A stretch of DNA of 38,105 nucleotides from a virus. Of this stretch, positions 7,180-15,987 are shown piece after piece. Both the position numbers and the translations under genes were made by a program. The notes beneath the pieces are model-generated. The model did no database searches. It saw only the letters and a program-made list of their open reading frames with translations, and was not told where the DNA came from. Within the stretch, counting starts at the first letter, position 1. Each line of letters opens with the position of its first letter. The stretch is from positions 1 to 38,105 of IMG/VR virus record IMGVR_UViG_3300025669_000099; one strand, written 5' to 3'.

Positions 7180-7815
7180 ATGGCTACATATATTGATGAA
7201 GAGGGTAATGAAATTGAAATAGATGCTACCCCTGAAGAGTTGGCAAAATTACCTGAACTCTTAAAAGGTAATGAGAAACTAGAAACTTTGCAAACTGAAC
7301 ATGATGAACTTAAAATTAAATTTTCAGGTTTAGAAAGCAAAGATTTTAATTTTCGTAAGTTTGAAAAAGCTAGTGAGGAAGAAAAAGCCAAGCTAACTGA
7401 AAAAATGACTGAGGTTGAAAAGGCTGCTGTTACTAAAATATCAGAACTTGAAACTCAAATAAATAGTGGTAAGAAGGATGAACAGGATGGCTTAAAGGCA
7501 AAGGCTATTACTGCCTTATCTGCTGGTGATGAAGAGCTTGGAAAAGAGTTGGAAAAAGCTTATGAGAAATCATTAGAGTTTGGAGGTGAGCCAAAATCAC
7601 AAGAAGATGTTATTACCAGGATGAATGAGGCTTACAGGTATATTAAGGGTGTTGTTCCTCCTGTTAATGCTTTGAACCAATTTGTTCCTAATACTCCTGT
7701 TTTAGAGAAAAAAGATAAGGAAAGGTACACTAATACAGAAAAGGGTAAGTCTATGCTACAAGAGAATTTCCCTCATCTGTACCCTAAAGAAAAGAAAGAG
7801 GAAGAGAAAAAATAA
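7180..7815 (+). CDS. Coiled-coil acidic protein, candidate scaffolding protein
   Basis: The 211-residue product is acidic and Glu/Lys-rich, with heptad-like helix over residues ~25-105 and a charged KEKKEEEKK end. This is typical of phage scaffolding proteins, which template capsid assembly and leave before DNA fills the head. The N-terminal MATYIDEEGNEIEIDATPEE forms a small acidic cap. It lies between portal and capsid genes, where scaffolds are expected, but four small genes intervene before the capsid. There is no protease motif. Scaffold identity is inferred from position and composition only. Confidence 0.6.
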   Translation: MATYIDEEGNEIEIDATPEELAKLPELLKGNEKLETLQTEHDELKIKFSGLESKDFNFRKFEKASEEEKAKLTEKMTEVEKAAVTKISELETQINSGKKDEQDGLKAKAITALSAGDEELGKELEKAYEKSLEFGGEPKSQEDVITRMNEAYRYIKGVVPPVNALNQFVPNTPVLEKKDKERYTNTEKGKSMLQENFPHLYPKEKKEEEKK

Positions 7816-7851
7816 TAATCATTTTAATTTAATATTTAATAAAACTATATT

Positions 7852-8592
7852 ATGGATAACGAAATAGACAATTTAAGAAAAGAATATAAAGGTAGACATC
7901 CTGAAAACAATGAGCCTCTTCCTGCTTGGGATGCGGATGAATTAAGGGTTAAGATTAGTGAATTTAAGACTGTTGAACCTGCTAAAGAAGCTACTGAAGT
8001 TGTTAATACTGATACTGGAATGACTGAGGATGATGGTAAGGAAAAGACTTATAAGCTTACAGAAGATCAGTTACAACAGATTATGAGTGGTCAAAGGCCA
8101 CAAAACATTTTTGAAAGGGATTTAGAGCCAGTAGAAGAAAAAGCTGCTAAGCCAAGAACTTATACTTGTAAGGTTGCTCTTTGGCAAAAAGATGCTGATT
8201 CTCCTTTGGGTGTTGTTACTGATTTAAAGACTATTAGACATGATCAAGATCCAATTACAAAACTTCATAATGTTGATATTATAAGAGCTACTATTACTTT
8301 TGAGAATGAAAAAACTCATAATTTTGAATTTCCTATTGGGGATCTTATTAAGATATTTACATTAAGAGAAGAAGTTATTATAGTGAAAGAAGAACGTAAG
8401 AAAATGAAAATGGATAGAGGTATGGTACATAAGGTTAAGACTGTTAAAGAGGGTGGTATCAATACAAGAATGGCTGGGGAAGTTACTAATGTGATGATAC
8501 CACTTAGGGAAAGGTTTTTAATACCAATTATCACTATCAAGCGTAGAAATGGGCAAGTTTTAGTTTTACCACCTAGAGTAGTAAATATTTAA
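7852..8592 (+). CDS. Hypothetical protein, 246 aa, head module
   Basis: The first ~100 residues are charged and probably disordered, with DQLQQIMSGQRPQNIFERDL as a helical peptide. Residues ~105-246 look like a compact beta-rich domain with many alternating hydrophobic strands (YTCKVALWQK, RATITFENEK, EVIIVKEERK, LIPIITIKRRNGQVLVLPPR). Its stop overlaps the next ATG by one base, so translation is probably coupled. I do not recognise it. A role in DNA binding or head assembly is possible from the basic middle but is not shown. Confidence 0.7.
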   Translation: MDNEIDNLRKEYKGRHPENNEPLPAWDADELRVKISEFKTVEPAKEATEVVNTDTGMTEDDGKEKTYKLTEDQLQQIMSGQRPQNIFERDLEPVEEKAAKPRTYTCKVALWQKDADSPLGVVTDLKTIRHDQDPITKLHNVDIIRATITFENEKTHNFEFPIGDLIKIFTLREEVIIVKEERKKMKMDRGMVHKVKTVKEGGINTRMAGEVTNVMIPLRERFLIPIITIKRRNGQVLVLPPRVVNI

Positions 8593-8870
8593 TGAAGAAA
8601 GAATGTACACAACAACAGCTTGATGAACTTTTAGCATTGGGTTACAAAGGAGGTAATACGATTGGAGATTTTATAGAGTTCTTAGGAGATGATTTAATTG
8701 CTATTGGTAATCATAAAGATCATTGGTACTTATCCCACATAGTTCCAATTACAGATCCATTATGGGCTGGTGTAAATAAAACAAAAGAAAAGAAAACAAT
8801 ACGAAAAAAACTTATAGATGTCTTATGTAAAGCAGTTAAATATAAAATAACAAACAATAATTATGCCTGA
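8592..8870 (+). CDS. Small hypothetical protein, 92 aa
   Basis: It starts inside the previous stop (TAATG) and stops with TGA inside the next start (ATGCCTGA), so three genes are read as a coupled run. The sequence opens MKKECTQQQLDELLALGYKG, a helix-turn pattern, followed by a Trp/His-rich middle (LIAIGNHKDHWYLSH) and a basic C-terminus. It lacks a membrane segment. Unrecognised family. Confidence 0.7.
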   Translation: MKKECTQQQLDELLALGYKGGNTIGDFIEFLGDDLIAIGNHKDHWYLSHIVPITDPLWAGVNKTKEKKTIRKKLIDVLCKAVKYKITNNNYA

Positions 8871-9612
8871 TCAAAAAGAAAAAGAAATTGCAACTATCAA
8901 CAATGAAAAGCATTTGGATCTTATAACTGATAGGGTAACACCTTTGTTGAGAAATTGTCTTATTGAGAACATAAGAACAATGGAAACATCCAATGTTACT
9001 ACCAGGATTAGATTAATTACAGAACAAGCTTTTGAAAAATTGGAATTTAAAGATCCATTACTTAAGGCTGGATTAAAAGCTTTATTCCTCAAAAAATCAA
9101 AAGAATTACTGGAAAAATCCACAATTAAGGCTTCTAGTGATGAAAATAATAATAAGATTGAATCAATAGCTTTGTCAATTTTGCCTGAAATATTGGATGG
9201 TTCACTTTTTGAAGAAGATGATGAATGGCTTGATCAATATATTGATGGCCAACTTTTAATGTTTGTACATAATTTACTCAAGCATTATTTCAATATGTAT
9301 TTCCAAAAGGTTGAATTTGCAATGCTAAAGAATTGGGATGATGCTGAATTATTGACTTTTGGCAAAGAGCAATCAAGATTTACAATGGCTGAACTCGATA
9401 ATATCATTAAAAGTGGACAGGGATTTAATGCGTGGCTTGGGAAGAAAAGGAAAGGGAAAATCATTTTAAGGGAGTTGGCTGAGGAATATTGCCAACTTCT
9501 TCATAATAAGATTGATAAAGAATTTGTTGATGAGGTTGTGGATAAAACCAATGCCTGTTCCTGGAACGCTGACTTTAGGACATTCTGTTTAAAGAAATAT
9601 GATGAAAAATAA
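8863..9612 (+). CDS. Helical hypothetical protein, 249 aa
   Basis: The protein is almost wholly helical and acidic, with long amphipathic stretches and no Cys pair, signal peptide or membrane span. Its start overlaps the upstream TGA by 8 nt. The C-terminal third (from ~165) is more basic (NAWLGKKRKGKIILRELAEE). It precedes the capsid promoter. No known domain is recognised; a structural or assembly role is only suggested by position. Confidence 0.7.
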   Translation: MPDQKEKEIATINNEKHLDLITDRVTPLLRNCLIENIRTMETSNVTTRIRLITEQAFEKLEFKDPLLKAGLKALFLKKSKELLEKSTIKASSDENNNKIESIALSILPEILDGSLFEEDDEWLDQYIDGQLLMFVHNLLKHYFNMYFQKVEFAMLKNWDDAELLTFGKEQSRFTMAELDNIIKSGQGFNAWLGKKRKGKIILRELAEEYCQLLHNKIDKEFVDEVVDKTNACSWNADFRTFCLKKYDEK

Positions 9613-9614
9613 TT

Positions 9615-9770
9615 ATGGCAAAAACTTGTAATGTAAAAGCTACAGTAAGGGGTAATGCGTATATCTTGGAATTAGGAGATTTTGAAGTAAATGGTGTTAA
9701 AGATTGTATTTGTATTTATAATTTGAAAACTAAGAAGTGGCGATTGTTTAGTCCTCCTGGAAAAAAATAA
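9615..9770 (+). CDS. 51-aa hypothetical protein
   Basis: ATG at 9615 follows the previous stop by 2 nt in the usual AATT-ATG context and encodes 51 residues to a TAA just before the promoter at 9772. The sequence alternates hydrophobic strands (AYILELGDFEV, CICIYNL) with basic turns and ends KKWRLFSPPGKK. It could be a small beta-barrel (SH3 or OB size) but no family is recognised. It is basic, with three Cys residues and no metal motif. Confidence 0.65.
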   Translation: MAKTCNVKATVRGNAYILELGDFEVNGVKDCICIYNLKTKKWRLFSPPGKK

Positions 9771-9771
9771 T

Positions 9772-9801
9772 TTGACACATTAATTAGTAGTGTGTTATTT
9801 T
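9772..9801 (+). promoter_or_regulatory. Promoter for the capsid genes
   Basis: TTGACA (9772-9777) is followed by 18 nt and TATTTT (9796-9801), with TGT forming an extended -10. Transcription would start near 9808, leaving a leader of about 100 nt before the ATG at 9911. The leader contains CCC/GGG and ATGG/CCAT inverted pairs and a T8 run (9882-9889), perhaps mRNA-stability or attenuation signals. It fits the high demand for capsid protein. Confidence 0.6.
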
Positions 9802-9910
9802 AAAAATACATTCGGAGATCCCACGTTACGGGAATTAATCTTTTCGGAGGTTTTTGCGTATATGGATTCGCACCCATGTCTTTTTTTTATTTACTTAATT
9901 TTTAATTATT

Positions 9911-10327
9911 ATGGCTAATTTTGTTTTACCAGCCAATTCTAAGCAATGGAAAACTGAGAAATTTTCTTCAAAAACTACTACTGCTTATGATCAAGGCGAG
10001 TTAGTATACAATGATGGTACTAACACAGTTCCTGGTACAACTACCAACAGGCGAATGGATGGTATTTGTCAGGATGCTAAAGCTGTAGGGGCAACTGCTA
10101 CTACTTCTTTAAAATATCTCGTACCACGAGAACCAAATGCAGGTATGATCATGGATGTAGGTACAGGTACTATTGCAAAAACTGATGAAGGTCAATGTTT
10201 TGATCTTACATCTTCAACAACTGTTAATGCTAATGCTTCTACTTATTCACCAGTTAAACTTATTAAATTCTTAAGTACCACTAAAGGTATTTTCGTATTT
10301 AATTATGAGATTGGTGTAGATGCTTAA
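9911..10327 (+). CDS. Head decoration-like protein, 138 aa
   Basis: The protein is small, Thr/Ala/Gly-rich and beta-rich, with no charge clusters. It opens MANFVLPANSKQWKTEKFSS, contains AYDQGELVYNDGTNTVPG and ends in a strand IFVFNYEIGVDA. This composition and the position immediately before the major capsid gene resemble capsid stabilising proteins (lambda gpD or DUF2190 types), which bind the outer shell after expansion. It is the first gene after the strong promoter at 9772-9801, as expected for a protein needed at capsid-like copy number. Function is inferred from position and composition. Confidence 0.6.
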   Translation: MANFVLPANSKQWKTEKFSSKTTTAYDQGELVYNDGTNTVPGTTTNRRMDGICQDAKAVGATATTSLKYLVPREPNAGMIMDVGTGTIAKTDEGQCFDLTSSTTVNANASTYSPVKLIKFLSTTKGIFVFNYEIGVDA

Positions 10328-10378
10328 TCAGTTATTCTTTCCGTTACTCTTTAATTTTACTCTTTAAAAATTTTTATT

Positions 10379-11398
10379 ATGGCTACTGTAACTACTACTG
10401 TAAACCAAATGACGTTTACAGAACTTGCAGACACTACTAAAAGAGTTGTAGCAGATCAATATAAAGCCGATGATGGCTTGAATGAAGTAAAATCTTTGTA
10501 TACTGTTGATACTATTCCAAAAGGTACAGGTACTCAAAGAACTTTCACTTCTTATGGTTCTGATTCTTATGCTAACCGCATGGATGAAAGTGCTGATGCT
10601 CGACTTAATCAGAGTGTGCAAGGTAAATCCAAAACTATGTATATGTATCGTTTTGGTAAAAATTCTGCTGTTTCTTATATAGCTTCTAATTTCTCAAATA
10701 CTCCAAAGGTAATTGATGATTTGACAGCTTTATCTAAATACATTCCTAACAGAATGGCTTTAGATCTTACTCATCGTTTCACTTATGCTACTGCAACATC
10801 TTATACAGATATGGATGGTGAAACTGTAGATACTACTATTGGAGGTGATACTCTTGCTGTTATTTATGGAACTCACACTCTTAATGGATCTGCTACAACT
10901 GTTACTAATGTTATTACTGCTAATCCTCGTTTTTCTAAAGGATCTTTTGAGGTTGCTAAAAATGTTGCTAAAGCTGCATCCCTTGATGAGTTTGGTATTC
11001 CGGTTACAATGAACTGGAATACAATAGTAACTGCTAATGAGGCAACTACTATTGATGCTGTTTCTATTCTTAAACGATCTACAACAGATCCAACACAAGA
11101 TAATTCTGGTGTAGTTAATACACATAAAGGAGAATTCCGCCATGTTGTTCTTATAAAACTTGATACTGATGCTCAGGGTGCTTATGACACCACAAAACAG
11201 TATCGTTGGTTTTGGATGGCTGCTGGTCGTGGAATGGAATATTGTACATTCCATTGTGGGATTTGGGAAGCGGCTCATGGTGTAGCACAAGATATTGATA
11301 TTAATAATGATGATAAAACTATGGGCACTCGTGGTTCATGGGGTATTTGTGTTACTGATCATCGTGGAATTACAATGTCAACAGGAAATGGTGCTTAA
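10379..11398 (+). CDS. Major capsid protein
   Basis: The 339-residue protein has the size and composition of an HK97-fold coat protein: neutral, Thr/Ala-rich, few Cys, with an N-terminal helical arm (MTFTELADTTKRVVADQYKA), a spine-helix-like region around 110-130 (IDDLTALSKYIPNRMALDL) and a C-terminal beta domain. It lies after the decoration candidate, under the strongest late promoter. No signal for a protease-cleaved prodomain is visible. The fold is inferred; no residue motif defines HK97 coats. Confidence 0.85.
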   Translation: MATVTTTVNQMTFTELADTTKRVVADQYKADDGLNEVKSLYTVDTIPKGTGTQRTFTSYGSDSYANRMDESADARLNQSVQGKSKTMYMYRFGKNSAVSYIASNFSNTPKVIDDLTALSKYIPNRMALDLTHRFTYATATSYTDMDGETVDTTIGGDTLAVIYGTHTLNGSATTVTNVITANPRFSKGSFEVAKNVAKAASLDEFGIPVTMNWNTIVTANEATTIDAVSILKRSTTDPTQDNSGVVNTHKGEFRHVVLIKLDTDAQGAYDTTKQYRWFWMAAGRGMEYCTFHCGIWEAAHGVAQDIDINNDDKTMGTRGSWGICVTDHRGITMSTGNGA

Positions 11399-11470
11399 AT
11401 TTTAATTCAATTATCAGCCTATGATTTTGAGGTCGGTGGTGGGGCAGATAAATACAAACTTATTAATTCT

Positions 11471-12457
11471 ATGAATAATAAAGCTTATCAACAAGCTTTA
11501 CTGAATATGGTTGCACAAGCTGTACCCACTTTTGGTAGAGTTTTTATTAAAATGAACTCATCTGATACAGATGAGGAAAATTATCAGAGGTTACAAGAAA
11601 CATTTACTCCGGTAGATGGTCAACCTCGATTTTATACAAGTCTTTCCGGTGTTAATACAGCTATGGAAAGCAACAATGATGATGTTTGTCTTATTGATGC
11701 TAATAGTACACATAGCCAAGCTATGCTAACTGTTGATGGACATAGAAAACATTTTATTGGAATGGATGGTGGAGGTCGTAAGAACTCACAAGGTTCTAAG
11801 ATTTTTACTCCTGCAACAGATGTTGCCGCTAGTATTGCTGCTATTCTAAACACAGGTACTCGTAACACTTTTAGAAACTTAAAAATTGCACAGCAAGGTA
11901 CAAACGCTGCTCAGATTAATGGATTTATTGATACTGGTGAAGGTACTTTTATGGAGCATTGTAATCTTGATATTTATAGTAACCTTACAACAGCAGAGCA
12001 TTGTGCTCTAAAATTTGCAGGTGATACTTGCCATTATAAGAGTTCTCAAATTGGTGGTTCTACAGTAAAGCATGATGAAGCTAATCAAGCTCCTTTTAAT
12101 ATTCATACTCATGCTGGATCTACTGCTAGATATTCAATTTTTGAAGATTTAGATATTATCCAATTTTCAACCGAAACAGATGCTTCTTGTATTAAGGTAG
12201 ATGAAGCTGCTGGTGTAATTGGATGGCTCAAATTCAAAGATTGTTTCTTGCTATCAGCAAATAAGGGTGATGGTGCTACTACTGCTGGAACTATGGCTGA
12301 GGCTGTAACTTCTAGTGCTACTGCTGGTTATCTTTACTTTCAGCATAGCTCTTCTGCTTTCGCTACTGCATTTGCTGAAGCGGCAGCACTAATTTATGGT
12401 GATGCTACTTCTCCAACAGCAGGAAAAGTTGGTGAAATTATGGTAATTGCTGCTTAA
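11471..12457 (+). CDS. Virion protein with beta-helix-like repeats, 328 aa
   Basis: After a helical N-terminus (residues 1-60), the sequence becomes a regular series of short strands and Asn/Gly turns (FRNLKIAQQG, FMEHCNLDIYSN, YSIFEDLDIIQFS, LKFKDCFLLSAN), like the rungs of a right-handed parallel beta-helix. The C-terminus is Ala-rich (SAFATAFAEAAALIYG). It directly follows the capsid gene, so it could be a capsid-surface decoration or head-fibre protein rather than a tailspike. No catalytic residues can be assigned. Confidence is good for a structural role and moderate for the fold. Confidence 0.65.
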   Translation: MNNKAYQQALLNMVAQAVPTFGRVFIKMNSSDTDEENYQRLQETFTPVDGQPRFYTSLSGVNTAMESNNDDVCLIDANSTHSQAMLTVDGHRKHFIGMDGGGRKNSQGSKIFTPATDVAASIAAILNTGTRNTFRNLKIAQQGTNAAQINGFIDTGEGTFMEHCNLDIYSNLTTAEHCALKFAGDTCHYKSSQIGGSTVKHDEANQAPFNIHTHAGSTARYSIFEDLDIIQFSTETDASCIKVDEAAGVIGWLKFKDCFLLSANKGDGATTAGTMAEAVTSSATAGYLYFQHSSSAFATAFAEAAALIYGDATSPTAGKVGEIMVIAA

Positions 12458-12468
12458 TCAATTAGATT

Positions 12469-12633
12469 ATGGTTCATGTAAGTAAATTCACAACAAACGA
12501 GAGAAGAGTTCTTGATAGGGCAGAAGAAAATGCCTACAAGAGATCGCAACCTCGACCTCAAAGGGTGAATCCACCGGTTTATAGAAATATGCAAAATATT
12601 ATCGATAAAGCCAAACGTGGAGAAAAACTTTAA
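12469..12633 (+). CDS. 54-aa basic hypothetical protein
   Basis: ATG at 12469 lies 11 nt after the previous stop in a GATT-ATG context. The product is 54 residues, basic, with a helical N-terminus (TTNERRVLDRAEENAYKRSQ), a Pro-rich linker and a helical tail (NIIDKAKRGEKL). It overlaps no other good gene and fills the gap between two structural genes. Unrecognised; it could be a minor head protein. Confidence 0.6.
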   Translation: MVHVSKFTTNERRVLDRAEENAYKRSQPRPQRVNPPVYRNMQNIIDKAKRGEKL

Positions 12634-12652
12634 TTTTTTAACTTTTATTTTA

Positions 12653-13069
12653 ATGAAATATTTTTATATTAACTCAAAGGGTGATCGTGAAGAATACCCT
12701 TTGGCTGGTAATGAAACCATCCAATTAGGTGCAGATGGTACTTATCGTGTTTTGGTTGATACCGGAATGGAAACTTATCATAAACCTGGTATTGTTTTAC
12801 AAGCTATTAAAGAAGAAACTAAAGAAGAAAAAGAGGCTATAAAAGAAGCTGAAAAGGAAGAAAAGAAAAGATTAGCTAATATTAAAAAGGAGAAAGCTGA
12901 GGCTGAGGCTAAAGCCAAAGAAGAGGAAGAGGCTAAAGCTGATGCTGAAAAATTAGAAGCTGATGCTAAAGTAGCAGCTGAAACGCATGCTAAAGAAGAA
13001 GAGGCTGAGGCAAAAGCAAAGGAAGTACCACCTCCTCCTGCTACTCCTGTTAAAGAAGCAAAAAAATAA
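12653..13069 (+). CDS. Protein with N-terminal beta domain and Ala/Glu/Lys helix, 138 aa
   Basis: I chose ATG at 12653 over an in-frame GTG at 12617, which would lie inside the upstream gene. Residues 1-50 form a small beta domain (MKYFYINSKGDREEYPLAGN). From ~50 to 120 the chain is almost only Glu, Lys and Ala, predicting a long single helix or coiled coil. It ends in a Pro-rich tail with Lys. It may be a structural stalk or head-completion component; no family is recognised. The extreme composition can give spurious coiled-coil hits in searches. Confidence 0.7.
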   Translation: MKYFYINSKGDREEYPLAGNETIQLGADGTYRVLVDTGMETYHKPGIVLQAIKEETKEEKEAIKEAEKEEKKRLANIKKEKAEAEAKAKEEEEAKADAEKLEADAKVAAETHAKEEEAEAKAKEVPPPPATPVKEAKK

Positions 13070-13082
13070 GAAATATTGATTT

Positions 13083-13113
13083 CTTACATGGGGGGCGAAA
13101 GCCTCTCTGTAAG
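13083..13113 (+). ncRNA. Strong RNA hairpin with GAAA tetraloop
   Basis: The + strand folds as CTTACA, bulged U, GGGGGGC, GAAA loop, GCCTCTC, TGTAAG: 13 pairs including two G-U wobbles and a GNRA loop. The wobbles fit + strand RNA. There is no T-run after it, so it looks more like an mRNA stabiliser or processing signal than a terminator. It separates the coiled-coil gene (stop 13069) from the next gene (13149). Confidence 0.65.
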
Positions 13114-13148
13114 TAATTAAAACAATTTACTTCTTAATTTACTAAATT

Positions 13149-13592
13149 ATGTCTGATAAAGATCAATTTCCATACGATGCTATAGGTACTGCTACTGCAC
13201 CAGCTACATTAACTGCTGCATATACTGGCAATACTAAAACATTATTATGTAAATATTTACCTCATTTGCACATAGATGCGATTTACACCCCTGAAACAGG
13301 GCAAACTGATAGATATGTTGAGGTGCTTATTGAAGTAAGCAATGATGAGGGCACTACTTTTTATAAAAGAACAGTACAATCCAATTCAACAACTGAATCA
13401 AAGGTTTATGAGGATAATGATACAGGGGTGGCCTTTATTCTACCTGGTGATAAAACTTCTACTGGTGGGGTTGCTTATGATTTTGCTTTTGATGATGCAA
13501 ATGTTATTGGAGATCAAATAAAAATTTCTGCTAGAGAGAGTGGAGCTGCTAACTTTGGTACTTTATCTTTGAGAGTTACATTATCTGATTAA
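13149..13592 (+). CDS. Beta-rich virion protein, 147 aa
   Basis: The protein is acidic, Thr-rich and built of alternating strands (KTLLCKYLPHLHIDAIYTPE, RYVEVLIEVSNDEGTTFYKR, DQIKISARESG, TLSLRVTLSD). It looks like a compact jelly-roll or Ig-like domain. It starts 35 nt after the GAAA-loop hairpin. The location between head and tail genes suggests a head-tail joining or decoration role. No family is recognised. Confidence 0.65.
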   Translation: MSDKDQFPYDAIGTATAPATLTAAYTGNTKTLLCKYLPHLHIDAIYTPETGQTDRYVEVLIEVSNDEGTTFYKRTVQSNSTTESKVYEDNDTGVAFILPGDKTSTGGVAYDFAFDDANVIGDQIKISARESGAANFGTLSLRVTLSD

Positions 13593-13610
13593 TTTTAACC
13601 CCTTTATAAA

Positions 13611-15986
13611 ATGAAGAATTTTTTTAAAAAACTATTCCTTAGTTTACTTATATTCTCTTTAAGTTTTAGCATATCTGTATATGCACAAAATATGGTAGAT
13701 GGAGGAGATAATATGGTAGGAATATGGATGTTTAGTGATGATAGCACAGAAATCCTACCTACTGACTCTGTTGATATTGATTTTAATGAAAAGAATCTTG
13801 ACAATGGTGCTGTAATTTATCTTAACGAACAGGCTGAAGCAAGTGCTGATATTACTGGTCAAGGTCAGTTTTGGGTAGATACAGCAACTCCTAATATTCC
13901 GTATTTTACTGATGATGCAGGTACGGATTGGCAATTAGGATTAGGTGGTGGTGGTGCAACAACAGCTTTGGATAATCTTGCTGCTGTTGCTATAAATACA
14001 TCACTTTTACCTGGTGTAGCAAATGCTATTGATTGGGGAAGTGAAGCATTATTTGGAAGAAAGATTTATATTGCATCTGATATTAGTTTTGAGGGTGCTA
14101 CTGATAATGATTTCCAAACAACTTTAACTGTAACTGATCCGACAGTATCTGATAAAACTATCACATTTCAGGATGCTGATGGTATTGTGGCAATGGATGC
14201 TACAGCAGTTACAGATTTAGAAGGTACAGCTTTATCGATTACAACAGGAACATTAAATGTTACTGAGGCTGATCCGCTATCTGCTACAAAAGCACTGGAT
14301 AATTTAGTGAGTGTTGCCATAAGTGAGTCATTAGTATCAGATACCGCTTTAACTGATGATTTGGGAACAGAGGCAATACCTTGGTTAAAACAATATCTTG
14401 GTTCATCAATTAGTTTTGAGGGAGCTACGGATAACGATTACCAAACTACATTTTCTGTTACTGATCCTACTGCTGATAGAACTGTTACCTTTCCTGATGC
14501 TGATGTTACACTTAATGCTGCTGGAGATTTATCAGGAGGTACTTTAGCTGCTGGTGTATTAGCATCTTCACTTACAAGTGTTGGTACTCTTGCCTCATTA
14601 GTAGCCACTACAGCCGATATAAACGCTGGTACATTCGATGGTACTATTGGAGGTACAACACCTGCGGATGGTTCATTTACTACTCTTAGTGCAACTGGTA
14701 ATGTAAGTTTAGATGCTGGGGCAGGTAATGCTCCAATATTATATTTAATTGATGGAGATGATAAATATCTTGCTTTCAATAAACTTGATGCAGGTGAAGC
14801 ACAAATAGTAAATAATGAAGGTGCTTTGCATTTAATGCCAAGTGCTGATACTAATGATTATCTTTCAGTTTCAACTACTACTAATGTAGTTACACTTGAA
14901 ACCATTGCTAATGGCGATGGCGATCTAGTAATTAAAGCAGGTGGTGGTGATATAAGTTTTGATAATGATAATCTAATAACTACTGGTACTTTGGGTGCTG
15001 GTGTTACAACTTTAGGTACAGCGAGTTCAGCAACAGGACAGCTTGTTTACCAAAATTCAACTAATGCAAATACAGTAACCTTACAAAGTGGTGCTACATC
15101 AGGTAGTTATACTATGACCTTACCTCTAGCGATTGCTGGGGCTGGTGAAGTTCTAACTGATGCAGCAGGTAATGGTGTATTAAGTTGGGCGGCCGCTGAT
15201 GGAGGTGCTAATGCTGTACTTTCTAATTTAACAGCAGGAAGTGTAGCTATAAATACCTCATTAGTTTCAGATACAGATATAACAGATGATTTAGGTACTG
15301 GTGATGTAAGATGGAAAGATACATGGTTTCAAACATTAAGTGCTGGTTTAACCGCAACAGATACTCTTAAGTTAAGAGGTTATGATGTCGATGGAACAGC
15401 TTATGTAGATATTTTAACAATTACCTCAGCTAATACAGTTACAGCAGATTTGAGTTCTACTGTAACAATAGGAGGTAATGCAATTTTAGATGCAACTTCT
15501 ACTACTTCCGCTTTAACGACAGTAGGAGCTTTAACATCAGGCTCTTTAGGAGCAGGATTTACAGATGTACCAATTGCTCAAGGTGGTACTGGTGCTTCAA
15601 CACTAGCTGGTGCAAGTATTCCTACATATACAAGTACAAACACATTTACAAATAAGCGTATAACTTCAAGAGTAAAAACATTTGCTTCTGATGCAACACC
15701 TGATATTGATTCAGATGATTACGATGCAGTAACAATAACAGCTCAGACAGAAGCTATTACTGATGTGAATGTAACTGGTACTCCCACTAACTTCCAAAAA
15801 CTTACTTTTAGAATTAGAGATGATAATGATGCTGGTGGTTATGCAATTACTTGGGGGGGTGATTTTGAAGATGCTGGGGTAGCTTTACCAATAATTACTG
15901 TGGCAGATAAAATATTAACAGTAGGATTTATTTATAATACAGTTACCTCTAAATGGGGATGTGTTGCTGTAGCAAATGAAACTTAA
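13611..15986 (+). CDS. Tail-fibre-like repeat protein with Sec signal peptide, 791 aa
   Basis: The N-terminus is a textbook signal peptide: basic KNFFKKLF, hydrophobic core to ~20, then SVYA|QN as likely cleavage site. The rest is Thr/Ala/Gly/Asp-rich beta sequence with imperfect repeats, e.g. SFEGATDNDFQTT and SFEGATDNDYQTT about 110 residues apart, and ALDNLAAVAINTSL, ALDNLVSVAISESL and LSNLTAGSVAINTSL units. QFWVDTATPNIPYFTDDAGT and ADGSFTTLSATGNVSLD are phrases typical of phage tail-fibre and receptor-binding proteins. The C-terminal ~120 residues form a separate globular-looking domain. TAACCCC lies 8 nt before ATG. A cleavable export signal is unusual in a virion protein. Confidence 0.75.
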   Translation: MKNFFKKLFLSLLIFSLSFSISVYAQNMVDGGDNMVGIWMFSDDSTEILPTDSVDIDFNEKNLDNGAVIYLNEQAEASADITGQGQFWVDTATPNIPYFTDDAGTDWQLGLGGGGATTALDNLAAVAINTSLLPGVANAIDWGSEALFGRKIYIASDISFEGATDNDFQTTLTVTDPTVSDKTITFQDADGIVAMDATAVTDLEGTALSITTGTLNVTEADPLSATKALDNLVSVAISESLVSDTALTDDLGTEAIPWLKQYLGSSISFEGATDNDYQTTFSVTDPTADRTVTFPDADVTLNAAGDLSGGTLAAGVLASSLTSVGTLASLVATTADINAGTFDGTIGGTTPADGSFTTLSATGNVSLDAGAGNAPILYLIDGDDKYLAFNKLDAGEAQIVNNEGALHLMPSADTNDYLSVSTTTNVVTLETIANGDGDLVIKAGGGDISFDNDNLITTGTLGAGVTTLGTASSATGQLVYQNSTNANTVTLQSGATSGSYTMTLPLAIAGAGEVLTDAAGNGVLSWAAADGGANAVLSNLTAGSVAINTSLVSDTDITDDLGTGDVRWKDTWFQTLSAGLTATDTLKLRGYDVDGTAYVDILTITSANTVTADLSSTVTIGGNAILDATSTTSALTTVGALTSGSLGAGFTDVPIAQGGTGASTLAGASIPTYTSTNTFTNKRITSRVKTFASDATPDIDSDDYDAVTITAQTEAITDVNVTGTPTNFQKLTFRIRDDNDAGGYAITWGGDFEDAGVALPIITVADKILTVGFIYNTVTSKWGCVAVANET

Positions 15987-15987
15987 T

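Noticed and set aside
10760-11290. 176-codon minus-strand frame opposite the capsid gene
   Set aside because: Ser/Ile/Asn/Cys-rich antisense shadow of a strong capsid gene; no start context.
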